Program-made: the position numbers and the translations under genes | Source of the DNA: Rhizobiaceae bacterium | GTDB lineage: Bacteria; Pseudomonadota; Alphaproteobacteria; Rhizobiales; Rhizobiaceae | DNA length: 64,000 bases | Reading direction: 5' to 3' | Assembly: GCA_029212415.1 (NCBI GenBank) | Contig: JARGOF010000005.1 | Location: forward strand, 17,615 to 81,614 | Shown here: positions 26,713-35,683 of the stretch, piece after piece | Layout of the letters: every line of letters starts with the position of its first letter | How positions within the stretch are numbered: the stretch's first letter is position 1 | Notes under the pieces: model-generated | What the model saw: the letters and a program-made list of their open reading frames with translations, nothing else | Database searches by the model: none | Told to the model about the DNA's origin: nothing

Positions 26713-26986
26713 GAAGCAAAACAGCGCCTTGCTTCGCTTCGGGTAACAACTAGAGGTTTCTACGGCACCTTCAGCCCATGGCTCGCCCGACAGGCGCGCA
26801 AATTTGCCGAGACGTTCAAGTGCCAATGATAATCTTCGGGGCGCCAATTAGGGATTATGTACACTGTCACCGGAATACCAAAATGCAATGTCACGGGCTG
26901 GTTCTTTGGAAATGCGGGGCGCAGGAAGGACTAATACGTAGCGCACATGGGCTGCTGTGGACAAGTCAGGCCGCTAGGGATACGCC
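26713..26986. other. Non-coding stretch before the 216-aa gene
   Basis: No gene is seen. TGTCACCGGAATA near 26867 shares its first 12 bases with the sequence near 413 and could be a remnant of a mobile-element end. The segment probably carries the promoter of the next gene. Confidence 0.3.
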
Positions 26987-27637
26987 GTGGCCCTAAGCCG
27001 ATTTTTCTCCCTCTCTGATACTAAAGGCCGCCAGTTGTCAAAAATGTCCCCACACATTCGCCAAGTGATCAGAATGGCGCTCCTCAATATGCGTATTGAA
27101 GAAATCGAGCACGCCTACTATGCAGCAGTGGGCTCTCTGACTAACCAGAAGATAACGGAAAGTGAAAAAATACGCGGAATACTAAAGCTTGGGCCCGAAG
27201 AACCACTGCCGGAACCTGAGGCAGATGACGAGGGTGGGTTCATTGATGAAATTTATGAATTGGCAGCCGAGCGCATAGAGCGTGCCAACAATAGCATCCC
27301 CTTTGTAAGGAAGGCATTTGTCATCGGATTGTTCCATCTCTGGGAGCGGCATTGCAACTCAGCGATGAAGAGAAATAGATATATTCATGACGATGTTATG
27401 GTTTGGATGGAGGCGAACGGGAGAAGATTGAAGGCAGAGACGCTGCTGCACCTTGAGTTGGCGTGTCACTGCGCAAAACATGGACCTGGGAACTCTTGCA
27501 AAAAATTATGGAAACTTCGTCCAGACCTCTTCAATCGTGTCAACAACGAGGGGCAAGCGAGCGAGTCGACACTGGTGATCAGCAATGAAACCTTTGACGA
27601 GTTCCTGAAGGCCGTCTCCACCAGCCGTAGAGGCTAG
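26987..27637 (+). CDS. Hypothetical protein, possibly HEPN-like
   Basis: An unrecognised, mostly helical 216-residue protein. The middle is acidic (EEPLPEPEADDEGG). After it come FVIGLFHLWERHCN and LELACHCAKHGPGNSCKKL. The spacing of aromatic, Arg/Lys and His residues recalls HEPN-domain proteins found in toxin and defence loci, but the similarity is weak and no RxxxxH motif can be fixed. The start may be the GTG at 26987 or a later ATG (codon 20). Base composition is lower in GC than the catabolic genes, and ParDE lies nearby. Confidence 0.5.
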   Translation: MALSRFFSLSDTKGRQLSKMSPHIRQVIRMALLNMRIEEIEHAYYAAVGSLTNQKITESEKIRGILKLGPEEPLPEPEADDEGGFIDEIYELAAERIERANNSIPFVRKAFVIGLFHLWERHCNSAMKRNRYIHDDVMVWMEANGRRLKAETLLHLELACHCAKHGPGNSCKKLWKLRPDLFNRVNNEGQASESTLVISNETFDEFLKAVSTSRRG

Positions 27638-27661
27638 CGCTCCCGGACGTGTTTGCCACCC

Positions 27662-27900
27662 ATCCCCGCCATCAAAGCCCTGCCTTCATCATCTCGCGTA
27701 TCCGCATAGCGTTCTCAAAATGGTCGAGCCTGTGCGTTTTGATCCACCATTCGGCGGCCTCCATCAGGAGGTCGGGGTCGTCGTTTTTGTTGGCGAAAAA
27801 CGCGTAGAATGACAGGCCCACCGCCTCGCCGTTCTTTGCGATCTTTGCATCACAAATGGCGATGGCTTTCTGCCTGAGGCTTGGCCTCATGGGGGCTCCC
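27662..27900. repeat. Direct repeat, left copy (with 35684-35923)
   Basis: About 239 bases covering the 72-aa ORF and short flanks are nearly identical (about 95 percent by eye) to 35684-35923 in the same orientation. The two copies bracket the LacI/sugar ABC island. Similarity ends just outside the ORF on both sides. Confidence 0.75.
27672..27890 (-). CDS. 72-aa conserved small protein, copy 1
   Basis: A 72-residue soluble protein rich in aromatic and charged residues, with segments KAIAICDAKIAK, GLSFYAFFANKNDDPDLL and WWIKTHRLDHFE. GGGAG lies five bases before the ATG at 27890. A second copy (35695-35913) differs at five residues by my count. The silent changes between copies indicate selection to keep the protein. 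It resembles a family of uncharacterised proteins that I think is catalogued as DUF6500; the function is unknown. Confidence 0.75.
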   Translation of the reverse strand: MRPSLRQKAIAICDAKIAKNGEAVGLSFYAFFANKNDDPDLLMEAAEWWIKTHRLDHFENAMRIREMMKAGL

Positions 27901-28146
27901 TTCTGGTTCAAAGCGGTTTGCCCTCAATGTGAACCATTTGACCGGAGACCAAAATCGCCCGGCCCGTTCTTCGGTGAATCTCAGTGCTTTCCCTGGTGTC
28001 ATGGGTGGGGAAAATCGGTCCATTGGCGTTGTTGCGCCTTCTTGTCCGATGCGCCACATCGCGCTGCGCGACGCGTCCGGTTAAGTAAACAAGGGGCGAA
28101 TGAACCGGCCTTCCGCCATGACAGGCTCCTGGCGCGCGCCCACTGA

Positions 28147-29163
28147 TCACAGAGGAATATTTTCTCGAAAGATCAGTTTTGGCTCGATGAAATGTTCGGG
28201 CAAGAAGGCGCTGGTGGCCGCCACGGCGCTCAGCAGACGAATGACTGACTGTTCGGCGACGAGGCGCGCATTCTGATCGATGACCAGATCGATCAATCCA
28301 CCCGCGAGGCTGCGCCGGGTCGTTTCGGTGAGGTCATGCATGATGACGACAGGTCGCCGCTTGGATCGCGCCAATGCCTTGGCGATACCGGACCTGCCGC
28401 CGCCAATACAATACACGCCCAGAAGGTCGGGATATTCATCAAGCAGACGCAACATCTGTTCTTCACTGCGCAGGTTGTCGGATTGCCGATTGATCGAGGG
28501 AAGAATCGTGAGGTTCGGAAAGTCGCTTTCCAGAAGCGAGGCAAAGCCAAGCTCTCGGACCTGCTGGCCATGAAATTCCCGCTGCCCCATGATGATTGCT
28601 ATGCGACCCTGCCGCTGCCCGCAGAAACGTCCCATGATCAAAGCGGCGGTACGCCCGGCGACGCGATCGTCCAGCCCCACATAGGCCGCACGCGGTGTGG
28701 ACACCAGATCTGACCCGATGGTCACGACCTTTATGCCCGCGGCCACTATGTCGCGCACTGCATGCCGCGTCAGCGGATGGTCGACGGCGACCACGCCGAT
28801 GCCCTTGGTGGCGAGGGCCGTTTTTCCCAGTGCAGCGACGAGGGTCTCCGGCTTCAGATCAGGAAGGTCATGGACGATTGCAGTCGAGACGAGGGGAAGG
28901 CTCGCCGAGAATTCTTCCAGACGAAGTGCAACATCGGCAAGAAAGGATTGTCGATGTTGCGGCATGAAGAATTCCAGTTGCGCCGCACGAGCGGGCAGGA
29001 AGGACTGGCCTTCGGAAGGCAGGTAGTTCAACTCCTGCGCGGCGCGCAGAACACGCTGTTGATTGGATGCGCTGACACCCCGGCGACCGTTCAGCGCACG
29101 ATCGACGGTTGCAGTGGATACGCCTGCGAGGCGCGCGATATCTATGATCGTCGCTCGGTTCAT
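28147..29163 (-). CDS. LacI-family transcriptional regulator
   Basis: A 338-residue LacI/GalR regulator. The helix-turn-helix is at the N-terminus (TIIDIARLAGVSTATVDRAL), followed by a hinge and a periplasmic-binding-like sugar domain (GVVAVDHPLTRHAV, GRTAALIMGRF, DLLGVYCIGGG). The ATG at 29163 has GGGGA upstream. It is divergent from the sugar ABC operon and probably represses it until the sugar binds. TTTGCGCGA occurs once near each of the two divergent starts. Confidence 0.9.
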   Translation of the reverse strand: MNRATIIDIARLAGVSTATVDRALNGRRGVSASNQQRVLRAAQELNYLPSEGQSFLPARAAQLEFFMPQHRQSFLADVALRLEEFSASLPLVSTAIVHDLPDLKPETLVAALGKTALATKGIGVVAVDHPLTRHAVRDIVAAGIKVVTIGSDLVSTPRAAYVGLDDRVAGRTAALIMGRFCGQRQGRIAIIMGQREFHGQQVRELGFASLLESDFPNLTILPSINRQSDNLRSEEQMLRLLDEYPDLLGVYCIGGGRSGIAKALARSKRRPVVIMHDLTETTRRSLAGGLIDLVIDQNARLVAEQSVIRLLSAVAATSAFLPEHFIEPKLIFRENIPL

Positions 29164-29190
29164 CACATTCCCCGTTAACCAGGCTCATAT

Positions 29191-29200
29191 TTTGCGCGAT
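29191..29200. promoter_or_regulatory. Candidate LacI operator, proximal to the regulator gene
   Basis: TTTGCGCGAT lies 28 bases from the regulator start. It matches TTTGCGCGAC at 29352-29361 next to the operon start. The central GCGC resembles the symmetric centre of LacI-family operators. Confidence 0.4.
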
Positions 29201-29351
29201 CTCGGCTTGGCTCGCCATGAAATCTGACGGACTTTAGATCACAATTTGAATTTTTCGAAAACCCTATAGCCTGATAACAACAAGGGAAATTATTAACTTG
29301 GCCAATCCTGATTGTCTGCTTTGATGTGATCTGATGTGATTCTGCGTTGCG

Positions 29352-29361
29352 TTTGCGCGAC
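29352..29361. promoter_or_regulatory. Candidate LacI operator, proximal to the ABC operon
   Basis: TTTGCGCGAC is the second copy of the motif at 29191-29200, 161 bases away. It is embedded in GTTG...CAAC outer symmetry and lies about 90 bases before the binding-protein start. Paired sites would allow looping repression. Confidence 0.4.
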
Positions 29362-29448
29362 AACTGAGAGCAACTGACCAGGCGAACAAGAGGGCGGATG
29401 ACGCCGCAACTCGCGGATGGCTGTCAGTCAGGCTTTAGGGAGGAAAAG

Positions 29449-30696
29449 ATGAGGACCGAATTCAACGAAATTGGGCGGCGCAGTCTCGCCGCACTTGTAA
29501 TCATGGCAGGGGCCGGTGTCGCTGTACCAGCCGTCGCCGAGGACGTCGAAGTCATCCACTGGCTTCACACAGGTTCGGAGTCTGCGGCGATCCAGCATGT
29601 GGCAAACGCCGTCGAGGCACGGGGCAGCACCTGGGTGGAAATCGTGCCTCCGGACGGTGTGTCAGGTGCGAACGCTCTTTTCACGTCGCGTATCGCGGGC
29701 GGAAACCCTCCCGGTGCGATGTTCGGATCCATCGGCAAGCAGGCGATTGATCTTGGTGAACAGGGGCTGATGCGGAACATTCGCCCCCTTGCCGACGCCG
29801 AAAACCTTATCGCGACTGTGCCGCAGTTCGCTCTGGATATCGTCAGCAGCCAGGACGGGGAGCTCTACGCCATACCGCTTGCTTTCGAGACCCAGAACTT
29901 CATGTGGTATTCTATCCCGGCCTTCGAGAAAGCCGGACTTCAGCCGCCTTCCAACTGGGGAGAATTTCTTGAGCAAGCCCCGGTCTTGCAGGAAGCCGGG
30001 ATCATTCCGATCGCGGTTGGCGCGCAGGCATGGCAAATGCGGATCTTGCATTTCTCGATCCTGGCAGCTGAAATAGGCCAGTCGGACTTCATGGATTTAT
30101 ATCTTCGCAAGGACGAAAGTGTTGCGAAGGGGGACGGCGTGCACAACTCGTTCCGGATCCTGCGGGAATTGTCGCAGATGGCGGACGCCGGCAACGCGAA
30201 CCGCGCGTGGAACGACACGCTCGGTCTCATCGCTGACGATCGAGCGGCCATTTTCGTGATGGGCAGTTGGGCAGGTGGTGAACTGGCCGCCATGGGAGAA
30301 GTCTACGGGGCCGATTGGGGCTGCTCTATCGCTGGAGGAGATACCTGGGTCGTTGGAGCGACGGGCTTCATGATCCCGGACCTCGGAAGAGAGTCGTCCG
30401 GTCAGGACGACTTCATTCGGACAATCCTGGACCCTGCGGTGCAAACCGCGTTTTCGATTGAAAAAGGATCCATCCCATCGCGCACGGACGCCGATACCAG
30501 CCAGCTTTCCAAATGCTCGCAGATGGTTTCGGCTGGCATGGTTGAAGGTCGCGGTGTGCCGAATGCGAACTCGATGGTGAGTGGGGATGCGCAGGGCCAG
30601 ATTGGCGATCTTCTGATGAATTTCTGGTCAGATCAGTCGGTGTCGCCAGAAGATGCAGCCAGTGATTTTGCGAGAATTGTGCTCAACGATTACTGA
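29449..30696 (+). CDS. Sugar ABC transporter substrate-binding protein
   Basis: A 415-residue periplasmic protein of the MalE/UgpB-like group. It has a signal peptide with Arg residues before a hydrophobic core (GRRSLAALVIMAGAGVAVPAVA, cleaved before ED). The start at 29449 is set by GGGAGGAAAAG just upstream. The mature part contains IHWLHTGSESAAIQHVANAV and FETQNFMWYSIPAFEKAG. It begins the operon divergent from the LacI gene. It presumably binds a mono- or oligosaccharide. Confidence 0.9.
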   Translation: MRTEFNEIGRRSLAALVIMAGAGVAVPAVAEDVEVIHWLHTGSESAAIQHVANAVEARGSTWVEIVPPDGVSGANALFTSRIAGGNPPGAMFGSIGKQAIDLGEQGLMRNIRPLADAENLIATVPQFALDIVSSQDGELYAIPLAFETQNFMWYSIPAFEKAGLQPPSNWGEFLEQAPVLQEAGIIPIAVGAQAWQMRILHFSILAAEIGQSDFMDLYLRKDESVAKGDGVHNSFRILRELSQMADAGNANRAWNDTLGLIADDRAAIFVMGSWAGGELAAMGEVYGADWGCSIAGGDTWVVGATGFMIPDLGRESSGQDDFIRTILDPAVQTAFSIEKGSIPSRTDADTSQLSKCSQMVSAGMVEGRGVPNANSMVSGDAQGQIGDLLMNFWSDQSVSPEDAASDFARIVLNDY

Positions 30697-30792
30697 GACT
30701 TCGAGCAATAGACATCGTTCGTGGCGGACCGGCCCACAGGGTTGGTCTGCCGCGAACAGGTCCAGGCGTATCTCCCTGAAAGGCGACGACAT

Positions 30793-31662
30793 ATGAAATT
30801 GAGGCCAAGAACCGTTGCAAGCCTGGCGCTTGTGCCGACCATCTTGCTGACAGTGATTGGCTACTACGTCTCGATCCTGTGGACCGTCGGACTTTCGTTC
30901 ACGCCTTCACGGATCTTGCCCGTGGCCCGATGGGCCGGCTTTGACATGTATGAACGGCTTTTCCAAACGGAGCGTTGGCATGTCGCTTACACAAACCTTT
31001 ACATCTTTGGAGGTCTTTACATCGGTTTCTGCCTGGTCATCGGGTTGGGGCTGGCCATCGCCCTCGATCAGAGTGTGAGGGGTCGTAGCTTCTTTCAAAC
31101 CATTTTTCTGTATCCGGTGGCGCTCAGCTTCATCGTGACGGGTCTGGCCTGGCGATGGCTTCTGAATCCCACGACCGGGCTTCAGGATTTCGTCCGTGGC
31201 CTTGGCTTCGAGAGTTTCACGCTTGATCTGCTGTCGAGCCCTGATCGCGCGATTTTTACTCTCGTTATCGCCGGCGTCTGGCATTCGGCGGGGCTGACCA
31301 TGGTGATCCTCTTTGCAGGGCTTCAGTCCATTGATCAGGAGATCTGGCAGGCAAGCCGGGTGGACTGTATACCGCGGTGGCGGATGTACTGGCATGTCGT
31401 GCTGCCCATGCTTTGGCCGGTTGTGGTGACCTGCCTTGTGCTGCTGGGAATGCAGGTCGTGCGAAGCTATGACCTGGTCGTCGTTTTGACCGGTGGCGGG
31501 CCCGGCTATTCCACCGATGTTCCGGCGAAGTTCATCGTCGACCATTATTTTGAACGGCAGAATGTCGGCCTCGCGTCGGCCGCTGCGACGTTGCTGCTGC
31601 TTACGGTCGTTGCCCTTTTCGTGCTCGTCTCGATACTCCGCCGTAAAGGTGCGGCAACATGA
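30793..31662 (+). CDS. Sugar ABC transporter permease (MalF/UgpA-like)
   Basis: A 289-residue permease with six hydrophobic segments and an ATPase-contact loop (IWQASRVDCIPRWRMYWHVVLP). The usual EAA-type Ala/Gly residues are partly replaced there: it reads ASRVDCIP where relatives read AARIDGAS. The ATG at 30793 is chosen because upstream codons lack a ribosome site. Its stop overlaps the next permease start as ATGA. Confidence 0.88.
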   Translation: MKLRPRTVASLALVPTILLTVIGYYVSILWTVGLSFTPSRILPVARWAGFDMYERLFQTERWHVAYTNLYIFGGLYIGFCLVIGLGLAIALDQSVRGRSFFQTIFLYPVALSFIVTGLAWRWLLNPTTGLQDFVRGLGFESFTLDLLSSPDRAIFTLVIAGVWHSAGLTMVILFAGLQSIDQEIWQASRVDCIPRWRMYWHVVLPMLWPVVVTCLVLLGMQVVRSYDLVVVLTGGGPGYSTDVPAKFIVDHYFERQNVGLASAAATLLLLTVVALFVLVSILRRKGAAT

Positions 31663-32522
31663 GCACCAGACCATCAATGATTGGACGGTTCGGTCTCTAT
31701 GCGTTCTTGCTGGTGACCGCAGCATTTTTTGCCATTCCGCTTCTGATCGTGTTTCTCACGGCGCTGAAGGACAGCGACGAGGCGCGCGCTGCCTCTATCT
31801 TCCTGTTGCCGGGGTCGCCTGATTTCGAGGCATTTCGCGTGGCTTGGTTGGAAGCCTGTATCGGAAGAGAGTGCAGCGGAATTTCGGGGAGGTTCTGGAA
31901 CTCTGTCATAATCACGGTTCTCTCGACCTCGATCTCCTTGCTTCTGGCCTCGATCAATGGCTTTGCCCTTGCGATGTGGGACTTGCGTCGCGGCGGGCTG
32001 GTGCTGGGCCTTCTGCTGATCGGCGCATTCGTCCCCTATCAGGTGATGATCTATCCGCTCGTGCGCATCTTCGCCCTGGGCGGCATGCATCAGACACTTA
32101 CGGCCATTGTCGTGGTGCACGTGCTGTTCGGGCTTCCCATCCTGACGCTGATTTTTCGCAATTTTTACGTTGGATTACCCCCTGAATTGATTAAGGCCGG
32201 TCGGGTCGATGGGGCAGGGTTCTTCCAGATCTACCGTTTCATTGTGATGCCAATGTCGTTGAACGTGGCCATCGTCGCGGGGATCATCTCGGTGACCGGC
32301 GTTTGGAACGACTATCTGCTCGGACTGATCTTCGCTGGCCCGTCGTGGCAGCCGATGACTGTGTCGGTTGCGTCGCTCTCTGCGACCGCTTCGTCCGGCG
32401 TGCCAGAGCACAATGTCAATATGGCAGCAACGCTGCTGACGGCTCTGCCGCCCCTGCTTCTCTATCTTGTTTCGGGCAGATACTTCGTGCGTGGTGTCAC
32501 CTCCGGCGCCGTTAAGGGATAA
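31659..32522 (+). CDS. Sugar ABC transporter permease (MalG/UgpE-like)
   Basis: A 287-residue permease, partner of the preceding one. The EAA loop reads ELIKAGRVDGAGFFQIYRFI, a typical CUT1 sugar-importer sequence. Six membrane segments are evident. It is followed two bases later by the ATPase gene. Confidence 0.9.
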   Translation: MSTRPSMIGRFGLYAFLLVTAAFFAIPLLIVFLTALKDSDEARAASIFLLPGSPDFEAFRVAWLEACIGRECSGISGRFWNSVIITVLSTSISLLLASINGFALAMWDLRRGGLVLGLLLIGAFVPYQVMIYPLVRIFALGGMHQTLTAIVVVHVLFGLPILTLIFRNFYVGLPPELIKAGRVDGAGFFQIYRFIVMPMSLNVAIVAGIISVTGVWNDYLLGLIFAGPSWQPMTVSVASLSATASSGVPEHNVNMAATLLTALPPLLLYLVSGRYFVRGVTSGAVKG

Positions 32523-32524
32523 AA

Positions 32525-33610
32525 ATGACTGTCGTTAAAATAGAAAATGTAACCCGCGCCTATGGCAAATTGACGGTTCTGAAGGACATCATTCTGGATA
32601 TCGACGATGGTGAGTTTGTTGTCCTTCTGGGACCTTCGGGTTGTGGCAAATCCACACTTCTCGCAGCGATCGCCGGGTTGGACCAGGTGCAGAGCGGGCG
32701 CATCCTGTTCGATGGTCAGGACGTTACCGCGCTCGAGCCCGGGGATCGAGGCATCGGGATGGTGTTCCAATCCTACGCTCTTTACCCGACCATGACTGCG
32801 CGGGCGAATATGTCATTTGCATTGCGTGTAACAGGCGTACCGCGCCAGGAAATGGATGAACGGATTGAATGGGCAGCAGACCTCTTGCAAATCGGCCACC
32901 TTCTGGACCGAAAACCGGGACAACTTTCGGGAGGACAGCGTCAAAGGGTTGCCATCGGGCGCGCTCTTGTCCGCCAGGCGCGCCTCTTTCTGTTCGACGA
33001 ACCCCTGTCCAATCTCGACGCCAAATTGCGCAACGAAATGCGCAATGAGATCAAAGCTCTGCATCAACGGTTGTCGGCCACCTTTCTGTTCGTGACCCAT
33101 GATCAGATCGAGGCAATGACCTTGGCCACCAGGATCGCCGTGATGAACGAGGGCGTCATCCAACAATTGGGGACCCCCGACGAGATCTATCGAAATCCCG
33201 CCACGCGCTTTGTCGCGGAATTTGTCGGTTCGCCCGCCATGAGTTTTCTTGACGCGGAGCTGTCGAACGCAAACGGGAACGCCGTTCTGCGGCTGGGGGA
33301 ACAGACGCTGTCGATCGCGGACTATGCATTTGCGACACCGCCCGCGACCGGGACCCGCAAGGTCGTTTTCGGAATTCGACCCGAGCGGGTCGCTGTACAT
33401 TCCGGCCCTGCAGATGGCGCGCTTCGTGCGCGGAACGTGGGGCTCGAGCCGCATGGCGCCGACACCCTGGTTTGGCTGGATCTGGCCGGTCAGCGCCTGA
33501 CGGCGAGAATATCACCTGAAGCGGCGCGCGATTTACCGCCCGAACCACAGCTTACCTTCGATCCCGTCGGAATATCTTTATTCGATCCACAAAACGGGGT
33601 CCGGCTATGA
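32525..33610 (+). CDS. Sugar ABC transporter ATP-binding protein (UgpC/MalK-like)
   Basis: A 361-residue ATPase with Walker A GPSGCGKST, signature LSGGQ and Walker B LFLFDEPLSNLD. A C-terminal TOBE/MalK-type regulatory domain includes FGIRPERVAV. It energises import by the two preceding permeases. It is followed by two sugar-modifying enzyme genes in the same direction. Confidence 0.92.
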   Translation: MTVVKIENVTRAYGKLTVLKDIILDIDDGEFVVLLGPSGCGKSTLLAAIAGLDQVQSGRILFDGQDVTALEPGDRGIGMVFQSYALYPTMTARANMSFALRVTGVPRQEMDERIEWAADLLQIGHLLDRKPGQLSGGQRQRVAIGRALVRQARLFLFDEPLSNLDAKLRNEMRNEIKALHQRLSATFLFVTHDQIEAMTLATRIAVMNEGVIQQLGTPDEIYRNPATRFVAEFVGSPAMSFLDAELSNANGNAVLRLGEQTLSIADYAFATPPATGTRKVVFGIRPERVAVHSGPADGALRARNVGLEPHGADTLVWLDLAGQRLTARISPEAARDLPPEPQLTFDPVGISLFDPQNGVRL

Positions 33611-33645
33611 ACCGGCCTGGTCCAACTTAAGAGGAACCTTTCATC

Positions 33646-34467
33646 ATGTTTATAGGAACAAATGTCTACGGATGGAGGCAGATCGCCCAGCGCGAAGAGC
33701 GCGAATTCGATCGCGCGCGCGCGATGGCAGACGCAGCGGCTGCCGGACTGACCGGGTGGGAAGACCTGTTTCGCTCGCCCGATGGCGTGGCGCAGGTTGT
33801 GGCTGATGCAGAGGCGGCCGGGCTGGAGATGCGTTCGGCCTACGTTTGCGGAAGTTTCCATACAGAGGAACGGGCGAAAATCTCCAGCGACACAGCGCTT
33901 GAAATCGTCGGAGCGCTGATGCCGCATGGCGTGACGAAATTCATCTCCAATCCGGACCCGCTTCCAGGTGGTGCTCTGAAGTCCGATGACGCGTTAAGGG
34001 TACAACGCGATGCATTTGAAACGCTCGGACATCAGGTGAAGGCGATGGGGGCCGAATTGCTTTATCATGCCCACGCGCCCGAGATGCTGGGGTCCGCACG
34101 GGAATATCATCACATGCTTGCCGCGACTGATCCGGCGGCTGTGGGCCTGTGCCTCGATGTCCACTGGGTATGGCGCGGTGCTGGAAATTCGATGATCGCG
34201 TTGGAAGACATCATTCGCCTTTATGCCGGTCGTGTGTCGGAACTGCACCTTCGTCAAAGCCAAGATGGCATCTGGGCTGAAACTGTTGAAGACGGCGATC
34301 TTGATCTCGTGCGGGTTGCCGAAATGCTCTCTGAACGCGATGTTAAAGCGTTGGTTGTACTTGAGCATGCCTATGAAGAAGACACGCCTAAGAGGCGCGA
34401 GACAGTCGAAGCTCATGCGGCAAGCCGGTCATACGCAGCTTCGCATTTCGCGAAAATAGCTCTGTAG
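33646..34467 (+). CDS. Sugar phosphate isomerase/epimerase (TIM barrel)
   Basis: A 273-residue xylose-isomerase-like TIM-barrel protein. It has GLTGWEDLF, LLYHAHAPEM, VGLCLDVHWVWRG and LVVLEHAYEED, which carry the likely metal-binding Glu, His and Asp. GAGGAA precedes the ATG. With the adjoining Gfo/Idh/MocA dehydrogenase, it probably converts the imported sugar through a keto intermediate, as in inositol-like pathways. The substrate is not known. Confidence 0.85.
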   Translation: MFIGTNVYGWRQIAQREEREFDRARAMADAAAAGLTGWEDLFRSPDGVAQVVADAEAAGLEMRSAYVCGSFHTEERAKISSDTALEIVGALMPHGVTKFISNPDPLPGGALKSDDALRVQRDAFETLGHQVKAMGAELLYHAHAPEMLGSAREYHHMLAATDPAAVGLCLDVHWVWRGAGNSMIALEDIIRLYAGRVSELHLRQSQDGIWAETVEDGDLDLVRVAEMLSERDVKALVVLEHAYEEDTPKRRETVEAHAASRSYAASHFAKIAL

Positions 34468-34476
34468 GGCTGTGAC

Positions 34477-35562
34477 ATGAAACAGCGTATTCTGATCATC
34501 GGTGCTGGCGCCATCGCCCATCATCATGCTGCCGCCGCGAGATTGCTCGGCTGTGAAGATCTCCTCGTGGCCGATCCATCCGCGACGGCTCGTGCGAAAT
34601 TTGCTTCGGATTTCCCGGAGGCGCGCCTGTTCGAATCCGCCTCTGACATGTTCGCCGATGGTCCCGCCGGACCCAAGGACATCGCGGTCATCGCGGTTCC
34701 GCCCTGGTTACATGCCAAATATTCTATCGGTGCGTTCGATGCTGGATTGAATGTTCTGTGTGAAAAGCCACTCGGCCGCGATATTGGAGAGGTCAATGAC
34801 ATCATCGCCGCCGCTGTCAGATCCGGGCGCCTTCTCGGCGACTGTTCGAACCGGTTCAACGATCAGCCAGCAATGCGCCGCGCACGAGAACTCATAGGGC
34901 AGGGTGCTCTCGGCCCGATGAGCCTGATACGGATGACCAATCGGCATCCCCGGCGGCGCACCGGTATTGAATACCAGCCAGAGAGCCGTTGGTTTCTCAA
35001 CCGCGAGATGGCTGGCGGCGGGGTGTTCATGGATTGGTCGGTCTATGATATTGCCATGCTCTTTGACGTGCTCAGGCCGAAGGGCGTGACAATCAAGTCC
35101 GCCTCGGTCAGTTCGATCGAAAGTTCCAACGACCCAACCGATGTGCCGATCGACGTCGAGTTTCACGGTATCGCGATGATGGAACTTGATCTTCCCAACG
35201 GCCAACAGGTGCCGTTCATTTACGAAAGGGCGAGCGGCGTGCATGGCTTGACATCCTCGGAACTGTCCATCGATGGCCGAAACGGCGGGATGTCGTGGCA
35301 ATGGCTGCCGCCCTACGAGGAGGGGATGACAACAGTTACCCGATATATCGACGCCGGTGCGAGCGTCGAAGAAAGGACGGAGCGCCTGTCAATGAAAGAC
35401 CAACCGCATTTCCATCACCAGCCGCTCGTGGCGTTCGCCAAGCGCGTTGCAGGCAAGCCTTCAGCTTCGCTCGACGAAAACACGATCCGGTTCAATTTCG
35501 CGTTGATCGCCGGGATGTACGCCGTCGCGCAATCGGGTAAATCGTTCAGAGTGGAGAAGTAG
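34477..35562 (+). CDS. Gfo/Idh/MocA-family NAD(P)-dependent oxidoreductase
   Basis: A 361-residue dehydrogenase with an N-terminal Rossmann motif (ILIIGAGAIAHHHAA). It has the family's EKP motif (LNVLCEKPLGRDIGE), whose Lys takes part in catalysis, and a C-terminal alpha/beta domain. These enzymes oxidise sugar or cyclitol hydroxyls. It is the last gene of the LacI-controlled operon, nine bases after the TIM-barrel gene. Confidence 0.9.
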   Translation: MKQRILIIGAGAIAHHHAAAARLLGCEDLLVADPSATARAKFASDFPEARLFESASDMFADGPAGPKDIAVIAVPPWLHAKYSIGAFDAGLNVLCEKPLGRDIGEVNDIIAAAVRSGRLLGDCSNRFNDQPAMRRARELIGQGALGPMSLIRMTNRHPRRRTGIEYQPESRWFLNREMAGGGVFMDWSVYDIAMLFDVLRPKGVTIKSASVSSIESSNDPTDVPIDVEFHGIAMMELDLPNGQQVPFIYERASGVHGLTSSELSIDGRNGGMSWQWLPPYEEGMTTVTRYIDAGASVEERTERLSMKDQPHFHHQPLVAFAKRVAGKPSASLDENTIRFNFALIAGMYAVAQSGKSFRVEK

Positions 35563-35683
35563 GAGGTCGATTCCGACTGCTTCCCGCATTAGCCTCTGGT
35601 ACTCATTATGCGCCCGCACAAGGTTACAGGTGCAACCTGTCCGGCGCAGATCCGCTACCCCGCGCCCGATGGAAACGTCCTCC

